Part shown: piece after piece, positions 1 through 5,025 of the stretch
How the letters are laid out: each line of letters starts with the position of its first letter
Numbering within the stretch: position 1 is the stretch's first letter
Source: Clostridium sp. CAG:343
GTDB taxonomy: Bacteria; Bacillota; Clostridia; TANB77; CAG-508
NCBI GenBank assembly: GCA_000431335.1
Contig: FR888036.1
Coordinates: forward strand, 3,047 to 8,071
Direction of reading: 5' to 3'
DNA: 5,025 nucleotides
Notes under the pieces: model-generated
Seen by the model: only the letters and a program-made list of their open reading frames with translations
The model's database searches: none
What the model was told of the DNA's origin: nothing
Program-made: the position numbers and the translations under genes

Positions 1-75
1 ATATGCAACTGGTTAAATGAAGTTTAATGTAAAGCTAGGGAGGCCAAAATAATTAGATTTAATTCACATAAAATC
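1..75. other. AT-rich intergenic stretch, no gene recognised
   Basis: No open frame, RNA gene or terminator can be supported here. The only notable item is the word TGTAAAGCTA at 28-37, which recurs at 138-147 in the leader of the surface-protein gene. A small TTAAA/TTTAA hairpin is possible around 14-27, but it is short and unconvincing. The end of an upstream gene could lie just outside the window. Confidence 0.5.
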
Positions 76-104
76 TTGATTTTAGAACTAAAATGTAATA
101 TAAT
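76..104 (+). promoter_or_regulatory. Strong sigma-A type promoter P1
   Basis: The -35 box is TTGATT (76-81) and the -10 box is a perfect TATAAT (99-104), separated by the ideal 17 nt. Transcription should start near 110-113, giving a leader of about 169 nt. That start falls at the foot of the first of two tandem hairpins. The boxes are seen directly; use as a promoter is inferred. It is the better of the two promoter candidates in front of the surface-protein gene. Confidence 0.68.
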
Positions 105-112
105 TGTAATGT

Positions 113-138
113 AATACTTTTTAGTTATAAAAAGTATT
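113..138 (+). promoter_or_regulatory. Perfect 10-bp stem-loop at predicted mRNA 5' end
   Basis: AATACTTTTT (113-122) and AAAAAGTATT (129-138) are perfect inverted repeats around a 6-nt loop. With G·U pairs the stem can extend outward by two. It sits within a few bases of the start predicted for promoter P1, so it would cap the transcript's 5' end. Such 5'-terminal stems are known to protect mRNAs from 5'-end-dependent decay; that role here is inferred. No T-run follows, so it does not look like a terminator for this strand. At DNA level it could also be an operator. Confidence 0.55.
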
Positions 139-172
139 GTAAAGCTATTTCCGTAAGTAAATAGAGCTTTAC
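139..172 (+). promoter_or_regulatory. Second leader hairpin with 2-nt bulge
   Basis: GTAAAGCTATTT (139-150) pairs with AAATAG (159-164) and CTTTAC (167-172), giving 12 base pairs interrupted by a 2-nt AG bulge and closed by an 8-nt loop. An alternative register gives 8 uninterrupted pairs, GTAAAGCT with AGCTTTAC. The hairpin abuts the first one with no spacer, suggesting a stacked two-stem leader. No known riboswitch consensus was recognised. Function is unknown; mRNA stability, RNA-binding protein or operator roles are all possible. Confidence 0.5.
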
Positions 173-207
173 TAATATAAGTGGAAAAATATTCTAAAAA
201 ATGCCTA

Positions 208-235
208 TTGACTAATTTAGAAAAAAGTATAAAAT
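208..235 (+). promoter_or_regulatory. Possible second promoter P2, proximal to the gene
   Basis: TTGACT (208-213) is a 5/6 match to the -35 consensus. TAAAAT (230-235), a 5/6 match to the -10 consensus, follows after 16 nt; an overlapping TATAAA at 228-233 is an alternative at suboptimal spacing. A start near 242 would give a short leader of about 38 nt that lacks both upstream hairpins. In DNA this AT-rich chance matches are common, so this is less certain than P1. Confidence 0.45.
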
Positions 236-265
236 ATTATATAATAAGGTATATATAGGTAAGTG

Positions 266-271
266 AAGGAG
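266..271 (+). promoter_or_regulatory. Shine-Dalgarno site AAGGAG
   Basis: AAGGAG lies 8 nt before the ATG at 280, which is optimal spacing. It fixes the start codon: the encoded N-terminus is immediately a basic, hydrophobic signal peptide, so no other in-frame start is needed. Confidence 0.9.
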
Positions 272-279
272 AGAAATTT

Positions 280-363
280 ATGAAAACAAAAAAGATTCTT
301 CTAGGAGTTTCAATATTGATAATAGCATTTATTGTTGGTAGCATGCAAAACATAGTATTTGCA
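280..363 (+). other. Signal peptide (residues 1-28)
   Basis: The classic three parts are visible: a basic start MKTKK, a hydrophobic core from about residue 6 to 20 (ILLGVSILIIAFIVG), and a small-residue cleavage site, VFA before TNA, giving a mature start near Thr29. There is no Cys after the core, so it is not a lipoprotein signal. Export is most likely by Sec and signal peptidase I. The exact cleavage site is a prediction. Confidence 0.85.
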
Positions 364-3300
364 ACAAATGCAACAACTCCATTATATTTAGGGATAACAG
401 AATTAAGAACTAATAGTGAACCTAATATGGGATATTCAATTAATAATCCAAATGCAGGAGGCAAATATATATGGAATATTCTTGAATATACTAGTTCAGG
501 AGATAATGCTTCATTAAAAGCAGATGGACATAAAAATATATATTGTGTAAAAGCAGGAGTTGGATTTAGTGATATTAAAAAGCGTGCAACATATAATGTT
601 TTTTATGATATGAAAACAGAAAGAGAAAAGATAAAACAACAAAATGATGTGTTAAAATCTATAGTTGAAGGAACTATAAAAATTGATGATAATACATCTA
701 TTAGTAAATATGATGCTTTATTAGCATTAGGAGATATGTTATATCTTACAGGAGAATCAAGTGAAACAGATAAAACAGCATTGTTAGAAGCTGCTGGAAT
801 TAATGCTGATAATTGGGACTTTTCTTTAACAGATGATGATATTGGAGCAATCCAACAAGCTGCTATATGGTATTTTACTAATTACGGAGAAGAAAATGGA
901 AAATATGATAAAACATCTGATGATGAAACATGGTTATATTATACATTAGATGGAAATACATATACTTCTTTTTCTAACTATAATCCAACAGGTGTTGATC
1001 CTAATAGTGGTGCTGGAAAACAAAGACAAATGCAAGCAAAACAATTATATGATTATTTAATAAAAACAGCAAAAGCAAATGCCAATAACTATTCAAATTC
1101 ATCTGCAACAGGGGCACCAGCTAAAATAAATACAACTACTTTAAATTATGAAGAAGTAGGAGAAAATTATGTAATAGGACCAATTAATATTACAGAAGTA
1201 TCTGGAAATACAATACCATATACAATAGACTTTAAAGTAAAAAACAGTGGAAATGAAATAGATAATTATAAATTATTAGATAGTAATAAAAAAGAAGTAG
1301 CACAAGGAACTACTGTTAAAGATTTAGTAGGAAAAGATTTTTATATTTCTATGCCAAAAGAAACAACAAAAAAAGTTGGAGTTTCTATTAGTATAAAGTA
1401 TAGTAATTCTAAACTTACTTTATGGGCATCAACAACTGATAATCAAACACAACCAGTTATGATACCTGAAAAAGAAGAAAAAAGTGAAAATGTAGACTTA
1501 GAAGTAACACCAAATGAAAAACCTTTTGATTTAGCATTAAGAAAATATATTACAAAAATGAATGATAAAGAATTAACTGGAGCAAATTCTAGAGTACCAG
1601 TTATTGATGAAAGTACATTAACATCAGGAACAACAGCTACATATAAGCATAAAAAGGATCCTGTATTAGTAGAAAAAGGTAATAAAGTTACTTATAAATT
1701 AGCTATATATAATGAAGGACAAAAAGCAGGTCGTGCTACAAAAATAGTAGACCAATTGCCAACAGGATTAAAATTTAGTAAAGTAATAAGTGGAAATTTT
1801 GAACTAGATTCTTATGATAGTACAGGAAATAATACATTAACTTTGAAGAGAAAAGCCAATAATACAGACAACTTAGCAGCATATACATCTGGTAATTTAT
1901 CATCAGAGATAATAGAGATTGAATGTGAAGTAACAGCAACTCCTGATACTGTAAATGAAAAAATATTAACAAATGTTGCATGGATATCAGAAGAATTTGA
2001 TAGTGAAAGTAATATTACAATTACAAATCAAAATGGAGCAGATAGAGATTCAGAACCATCAACAAAACCAAGTGTAAATAAAGATAATATGGAAAATTAT
2101 TCAGGAAATAATAATAAAGAGGATTTAAGTGATTCTACTTATTATTATAAAGGACAACAAGATGATGATGATTTTGAAAAATTAGTTTTAATGCCAGAAT
2201 CATTTGATTTAAAATTAATTAAAAGAATTGTCGCAGTAAATAACCAAAATGTTCCTGAAAGAATTAAAAAAGTCGATGTAAGTAAATTAAACACATTGGA
2301 TGAAAATGGAAAATTAGTTACAACAGGAGATTATACATTAAATAAAGTACCAGTTGCAGTAAAAAAAGGTGATATTGTTACATATACATTTAGAATATAT
2401 AATGAAGGAACAATTGATGGATATGCTTCAGAAATAACAGAAGATATCCCAAGTGGTTTACAATTCTTATGGTCAGAAAAAGAAGGTAGTGAATTAGCTA
2501 ATGATACTACTTTAACAGCAGAAGAAAAAGAAGCAATTGAATTTAACCAAAAATATTTATGGGGAAATTTTGTATATGATGATAAAAAAGAAAATATTAT
2601 CCAAATTTCAAGTGACTATTTATCAAAAGAAAATGAAGCAACAGTAGGAGAAAATTTAATAACAGCATTTGGAAGTAATGATGGAACAAAAACAGAAAAA
2701 GACATTCATTATAAAGAAATTTCAGTAAAAATGAAAGTTATATCAGATAATATAACAGGAACTACAATTAGAAATGAAGCATGTATTTCAGAAGATTCAG
2801 ATAAAGATGGAAATCCAATAGATGATAGAGATTCTAATCCAAAAAAATGGGTAAAATATCAAGATGATGAAGATTATGATAATATCATTTTAAAATCATT
2901 TGATTTAGCCTTAAGAAAATTTATTATAGCAGTAAGTGATGATACTAAAATAGAAAATAGTGAATATTTAAAAAATACAGAGGGTACTTACAAAAGAGCA
3001 CCAGTTGTAGATACATCAAAATTAAATACAAAAGATGAAAATGGTAAAATAATAACAACAGCTACATATAATCATACAAAAGAGCCAGTAGAAGTTAAGA
3101 AAAACGATATTGTAGTATATATGTTAAGAGTATATAATGAAGGTGAAATTGATGGATATGCAGCAGAAATAAAAGACCATTTACCATCAAACTTAGAATT
3201 TGTTGATGGAGACTTTAATAAACAATATGGTTGGACAGTATCAGAAGATGGAAGAACAGTAGCTACAAAATACTTAGAAAATGCAAAAATTAATAAAGCA

Positions 3301-4863
3301 GTAAAAAATGAAAATCCAACAACACCTGAGAAAACATATACATTATCATACAAAGAAGTTCCAATTATGTGTAAAGTGAAAGATACTGCTAAAACAGATG
3401 AAAAAATAACAAATATAGCAGATATTACAAAATACTTAGATGAAGATAAAAAATCTGTAATAGATAGAGATTCTGAAGAAAATAACGTAAAACTTCCAAA
3501 TGATAATAACTTACCAAATTATAAAGATAATGAAACAGGAGATTATATACCTGGACAAGAAGATGATGATGATTTCGAAAAAGTTATAATAAAGAAATTT
3601 GATTTAGCTTTAAGAAAACAAATAGTATCAATTAACCATACATATGCAGAAAAAGAAACAGCATATAATGATAGATATGCAAAATTAGATACAGATAAAA
3701 AACAAACAAATACAATATATGATTACTATGATGTAGAATCTAACATACCAACTGTAGTAGAAAATGATGTAGTAAAATATTCAATTAGAGTATATAATGA
3801 AGGAAAAATAGATGGAACAGCTACTTGGGTAACAGATATATTACCATCAGGATTAGAATATTTAAAAGATAATGAAGTAAATAAAAAATATGGTTGGAAA
3901 GCATTTAAAGAATCAAGTACAGACAATGAAAATGCAGTTAAAATTGGAGAAAAATACTATGAAGAAGTAGATTTTGACTCAAAAGAAATTACATTATATG
4001 CTACAGACTATTTAAAAGATACAACAATTAAAGCATATACAGGAGAAGGAGAAGCTTCTTATGGAGAAGTATTTATGGCAACAAGAGTAAAAGCTAAAAA
4101 AGAAGTTGCAGAAGGTACAGAATATAAATTAAGAAATATTGCAGAAATTGGTGATGACAATGGAGATGACGAAGATTCAGTACCTGGTGATGGAAGCGAA
4201 TGGAAAGACCAAGATGATGTAGATATAGAAGATTTAAAATTAGTAGAATTTGATTTAGCTTTAAGAAAATGGGTAACACAAGCTATTGTTATAGAAAATG
4301 GAAAACAAACAGTTACAGAAACTGGACACCAACCATATGATGATCCTGAGCAAGTAGTAAAAGTTGAATTACATAGAAAAAAATTAAATCAAGTAACAGT
4401 TAAATTTAAATATTCAATTAGAGTTATAAACGAAGGCGATATAGCTGGATATGCTAAAGAAGTAAAAGATTATGTTCCTGAAGGATTAAAATTTGTTGCA
4501 GAAGATAATCCAGGATGGACAGATTTAGGAAACAACGTAATTTCAACAAACTTATTAGAAAATACATTATTACAACCAGGAGAGTATGCAGATGTTGAAG
4601 TTGTACTTACATGGATTAATAGTGAAAACAATATGGGAGTTATGACAAATACAGCAGAAATTTCAAAAGATTATAACGAATACCATGTGCCAGATAGAGA
4701 TTCTACACCTGATAATAAGAAACCAGGAGAAGATGATATAGATGATGCACCAGTTATGTTATCAATTAGTACAGGTCAAATGAGAATTTACTTTACATTA
4801 GGATTTATTGTATTAGTTACAGTAGCAGGTGGAGTTGTACTAATTAGAAAATATGTATTATAG
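280..4863 (+). CDS. Cys-Gln thioester bond-forming surface protein with five DUF11-like repeats
   Basis: This encodes a 1527-residue secreted, cell-anchored protein, probably an adhesin. Seen in order: a signal peptide (1-28, cleavage likely after VFA); a thioester head (about 45-265) with Cys89 in YCV and Gln193 in QQAAIW, the counterpart of the family's TQxA motif; a beta-rich connector (about 281-400); five stalk repeats starting with FDLxLxK at 416, 642, 874, 1107 and 1324; and an acidic linker, SISTG, a transmembrane helix (about 1503-1522) and tail RKYVL. Known of the family: thioester domains of Gram-positive adhesins form covalent bonds with host amines, and stalk domains hold the head off the cell. 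Inferred: that this protein does so, and its ligand, which cannot be read from sequence. The gene is apparently monocistronic, with its own promoters and terminator. The frame is intact and codon use is uniformly AT-rich, so I see no sign of recent transfer or truncation. The gene name is unknown. Confidence 0.93.
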   Translation: MKTKKILLGVSILIIAFIVGSMQNIVFATNATTPLYLGITELRTNSEPNMGYSINNPNAGGKYIWNILEYTSSGDNASLKADGHKNIYCVKAGVGFSDIKKRATYNVFYDMKTEREKIKQQNDVLKSIVEGTIKIDDNTSISKYDALLALGDMLYLTGESSETDKTALLEAAGINADNWDFSLTDDDIGAIQQAAIWYFTNYGEENGKYDKTSDDETWLYYTLDGNTYTSFSNYNPTGVDPNSGAGKQRQMQAKQLYDYLIKTAKANANNYSNSSATGAPAKINTTTLNYEEVGENYVIGPINITEVSGNTIPYTIDFKVKNSGNEIDNYKLLDSNKKEVAQGTTVKDLVGKDFYISMPKETTKKVGVSISIKYSNSKLTLWASTTDNQTQPVMIPEKEEKSENVDLEVTPNEKPFDLALRKYITKMNDKELTGANSRVPVIDESTLTSGTTATYKHKKDPVLVEKGNKVTYKLAIYNEGQKAGRATKIVDQLPTGLKFSKVISGNFELDSYDSTGNNTLTLKRKANNTDNLAAYTSGNLSSEIIEIECEVTATPDTVNEKILTNVAWISEEFDSESNITITNQNGADRDSEPSTKPSVNKDNMENYSGNNNKEDLSDSTYYYKGQQDDDDFEKLVLMPESFDLKLIKRIVAVNNQNVPERIKKVDVSKLNTLDENGKLVTTGDYTLNKVPVAVKKGDIVTYTFRIYNEGTIDGYASEITEDIPSGLQFLWSEKEGSELANDTTLTAEEKEAIEFNQKYLWGNFVYDDKKENIIQISSDYLSKENEATVGENLITAFGSNDGTKTEKDIHYKEISVKMKVISDNITGTTIRNEACISEDSDKDGNPIDDRDSNPKKWVKYQDDEDYDNIILKSFDLALRKFIIAVSDDTKIENSEYLKNTEGTYKRAPVVDTSKLNTKDENGKIITTATYNHTKEPVEVKKNDIVVYMLRVYNEGEIDGYAAEIKDHLPSNLEFVDGDFNKQYGWTVSEDGRTVATKYLENAKINKAVKNENPTTPEKTYTLSYKEVPIMCKVKDTAKTDEKITNIADITKYLDEDKKSVIDRDSEENNVKLPNDNNLPNYKDNETGDYIPGQEDDDDFEKVIIKKFDLALRKQIVSINHTYAEKETAYNDRYAKLDTDKKQTNTIYDYYDVESNIPTVVENDVVKYSIRVYNEGKIDGTATWVTDILPSGLEYLKDNEVNKKYGWKAFKESSTDNENAVKIGEKYYEEVDFDSKEITLYATDYLKDTTIKAYTGEGEASYGEVFMATRVKAKKEVAEGTEYKLRNIAEIGDDNGDDEDSVPGDGSEWKDQDDVDIEDLKLVEFDLALRKWVTQAIVIENGKQTVTETGHQPYDDPEQVVKVELHRKKLNQVTVKFKYSIRVINEGDIAGYAKEVKDYVPEGLKFVAEDNPGWTDLGNNVISTNLLENTLLQPGEYADVEVVLTWINSENNMGVMTNTAEISKDYNEYHVPDRDSTPDNKKPGEDDIDDAPVMLSISTGQMRIYFTLGFIVLVTVAGGVVLIRKYVL
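412..1074 (+). other. Thioester (TED/TQxA) head domain, residues ~45-265
   Basis: Two hallmarks of the thioester domain are present in the right order: Cys89 in the context IYCVKAG and Gln193 in the context IQQAAIWYFTN. In known members the Cys and Gln side chains form an internal thioester that reacts with amines on host proteins. The usual Thr before the Gln is Gln192 here, a mild variation; the AIW that follows is intact. Between them lies a mostly helical stretch (about 113-190) with YDALLALGDMLYLTG. Cys89 is the only cysteine in this domain, as expected for a thioester rather than a disulfide. The ends of the domain are approximate. Confidence 0.82.
1120..1479 (+). other. Beta-rich connector domain, residues ~281-400
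   Basis: Alternating hydrophobic strands such as YVIGPINI, YTIDFKV and VGVSISIKY suggest an Ig-like beta sandwich between the thioester head and the stalk. Such a domain is commonly found directly after thioester domains. It lacks the FDLxLxK opening and NEG centre of the five later repeats, so it is a different module. It ends in a charged linker, EKEEKSEN (397-404). No ligand or activity can be assigned. Confidence 0.5.
1525..2199 (+). repeat. Stalk repeat 1, DUF11-like (residues 416-640)
   Basis: It opens with FDLALRKYI (416-424), has the central IYNEG (476-480) followed by DQLPTGL (491-497), and closes with TNVAWIS (564-570) and DRDSEP (588-593). The order NxG, then LPxGL, then NxA is that of the DUF11 conserved-repeat domain found in many bacterial surface proteins. 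Candidate crosslink residues are Lys422, Glu479 and Asn565. A longer polar linker follows, ending in QQDDDDFEK (626-634). Compared with repeats 2 and 3, the segment after the opening strand is shorter and lacks SKLNT/DENGK. Confidence 0.75.
2203..2895 (+). repeat. Stalk repeat 2, DUF11-like (residues 642-872)
   Basis: It opens with the variant FDLKLIKRI (642-650), in which Ala-Leu-Arg is replaced by Lys-Leu-Ile but the last Lys (648) keeps its place. It has SKLNT and DENGK (668-678), IYNEG (706-710), DIPSGL (722-727), RNEACIS (831-837) and DRDSNP (849-854). Candidate crosslink residues are Lys648, Glu709 and Asn832. It carries an extra charged insertion (about 732-765), and uniquely an EF-hand-like DSDKDG loop (839-844) before DRDS. 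The acidic linker is QDDEDYD (861-867). Confidence 0.75.
2899..3594 (+). repeat. Stalk repeat 3, DUF11-like (residues 874-1105)
   Basis: It opens with FDLALRKFI (874-882) and has SKLNT and DENGK (913-923), VYNEG (951-955), HLPSNL (967-972), TNIADIT (1044-1050) and DRDSEE (1062-1067). Candidate crosslink residues are Lys880, Glu954 and Asn1045. It matches repeat 2 closely in the part before the NEG motif, which suggests that these two units arose by duplication. The exit linker GQEDDDDFEK (1092-1101) nearly copies that of repeat 1. Confidence 0.75.
3598..4245 (+). repeat. Stalk repeat 4, DUF11-like (residues 1107-1322)
   Basis: It opens with FDLALRKQI (1107-1115) and has VYNEG (1171-1175), ILPSGL (1187-1192) and RNIAEI (1285-1290). 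The closing DRDSxP is eroded to EDSVP (1298-1302). Candidate crosslink residues are Lys1113, Glu1174 and Asn1286. The stretch after the opening strand is tyrosine-rich (AYNDRYAK, IYDYYD) and unrelated to the SKLNT segment of repeats 2 and 3. It leads into repeat 5 through the acidic linker DQDDVDIEDL (1310-1319). Confidence 0.75.
4249..4719 (+). repeat. Stalk repeat 5, membrane-proximal DUF11-like (residues 1324-1480)
   Basis: It opens with FDLALRKWV (1324-1332) and has VINEG (1382-1386), YVPEGL (1398-1403), TNTAEIS (1456-1462) and DRDSTP (1472-1477). Candidate crosslink residues are Lys1330, Glu1385 and Asn1457. It is the shortest and most divergent unit: Tyr of YNEG is Ile, the segment before NEG is the basic HRKKLNQVTVKFKYSIRV, and it has a VVLTWIN strand (1441-1447) not seen in the others. 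This suits a specialised base module next to the membrane. Confidence 0.75.
4726..4860 (+). other. C-terminal anchor: acidic linker, SISTG, transmembrane helix, basic tail (residues 1483-1527)
   Basis: GEDDIDDAP (1483-1491) precedes SISTG (1495-1499), then a hydrophobic helix of about 20 residues (1503-1522), then RKYVL. This is the layout of a sortase sorting signal (motif, helix, positive tail), but Leu-Pro of LPxTG is replaced by Ser-Ile. The protein could stay as a membrane-anchored protein, or be cut by a sortase with altered specificity. The helix is clear; the processing is unknown. Confidence 0.75.
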
Positions 4864-4876
4864 TATTTATGATATA

Positions 4877-4914
4877 AGAAAGAGTTTGACTTTTAATTAA
4901 GTTGAACTCTTTTT
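4877..4914 (+). terminator. Probable Rho-independent terminator
   Basis: AAAGAGTTTGACTT (4879-4892) pairs along all 14 positions with AAGTTGAACTCTTT (4899-4912), counting two adjacent G·U pairs, around a 6-nt loop. One or two more pairs are possible at the base. A run of five T (4910-4914) overlaps the 3' arm. It begins 13 nt after the stop codon at 4861-4863. The stem is AT-rich and the T-run short, but position and pairing fit a terminator for the surface-protein gene. Confidence 0.75.
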
Positions 4915-5025
4915 AGTAGATAAATAAAAATATAAAAGTCCCAAAATGTTATTTAAGTTTCAGCTTTTTTTGTAAGAGGGGATATATCCATAATTTAAAT
5001 AATAAATAGCTTGATTGAAGAGAAA
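4915..5025. other. AT-rich downstream intergenic stretch, no gene recognised
   Basis: No coding frame is supported. It contains a seven-T run (4965-4971) without a convincing stem before it, and a 10-nt palindrome, GGATATATCC (4980-4989), that could be a protein site or chance. GAAGAG (5017-5022) near the window end could be a ribosome binding site for a gene starting just beyond, but no start codon is visible. Confidence 0.45.

Noticed and set aside
28..45. Short resemblance of GTAAAGCTAGGGAGGCC to the core of a cyclic-di-GMP-I riboswitch
   Set aside because: The preceding tetraloop stem is poor and the second conserved stem with its GCC-rich strand is missing downstream, so a full aptamer cannot be drawn.
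237..464. Minus-strand open frame of 75 codons across the start of the surface-protein gene
   Set aside because: It is antisense to the signal peptide and N-terminus of a clear gene and has no recognisable domain; it reads as a shadow frame.
1775..1981. Minus-strand open frame of 68 codons
   Set aside because: It lies wholly inside repeat 1 on the opposite strand; its Leu/Tyr-rich content is the complement of AT-rich coding DNA.
3072..3353. Minus-strand open frame of 93 codons
   Set aside because: It is antisense within repeat 3, and a related frame lies opposite the equivalent part of repeat 4 (3726-3926), which reflects the repeat structure of the real gene rather than a second gene.
2161..3584. 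CRISPR-like or DNA-level tandem repeat from recurring GATGATGATGATTT and FDLALRK-coding DNA
   Set aside because: The repeats are in frame, spaced by about 650-700 bases, and explained by repeated protein domains; there are no regular spacers.
4094..4279. Minus-strand open frame of 61 codons
   Set aside because: It is antisense to the end of repeat 4 and the acidic linker, with His/Leu-rich low-complexity content from complementing Asp/Glu codons.
4934..4971. Seven-T run at 4965-4971 as a second terminator
   Set aside because: No stable stem precedes it; only a few AT pairs with a long loop can be drawn.
4970..5000. Promoter for a following gene, TTGTAA with a TAATTT or TTTAAA -10 box
   Set aside because: The matches are weak and the spacing is off, so it is indistinguishable from chance in this AT-rich stretch.

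Overview
The window carries one large gene, at about 91% of its length, with short AT-rich flanks. The DNA is very AT-rich, Arg is mostly AGA, Ile is often ATA, and Trp is read from TGG. Together with a strong AAGGAG ribosome binding site and sigma-A type promoters, this points to a low-GC Firmicute, most likely an anaerobic gut-type Clostridia member; the species cannot be told from this window.

Layout. Positions 1-75 hold nothing I can name. Positions 76-279 form a regulatory leader. It has a near-consensus promoter (TTGATT, 17 nt, TATAAT), then two directly adjacent hairpins that would form the 5' end of its transcript, a second weaker promoter nearer the gene, and a good ribosome binding site. 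Positions 280-4863 encode a 1527-residue secreted, membrane-anchored surface protein. A perfect-looking AT-rich hairpin with a short T-run, 13 nt after the stop codon, is probably its terminator. Positions 4915-5025 contain no gene I can support.

The protein looks like a fibrous adhesin of the Cys-Gln thioester class. In order it has a signal peptide (1-28), a thioester head domain (about 45-265, with Cys89 and Gln193 as the likely bond partners), a beta-rich connector (about 281-400), and five tandem DUF11-like stalk domains starting at residues 416, 642, 874, 1107 and 1324. It ends in an acidic linker, a sorting-signal-like SISTG followed by a transmembrane helix, and a short basic tail. 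Each stalk domain keeps a Lys in the opening FDLxLxK strand, a Glu in a central NEG motif and an Asn in a closing Nx(A/E/C) strand, so each could carry an internal Lys-Asn isopeptide crosslink. The likely picture is a reactive head that bonds covalently to a host or matrix amine, held away from the cell by a stiff stalk.

The gene appears to be transcribed alone: it has its own promoters and its own terminator. No sortase, pilin or secretion partner is in the window. I see no undescribed multi-gene system. The points worth checking are the predicted crosslink set, the noncanonical anchor and the structured leader.
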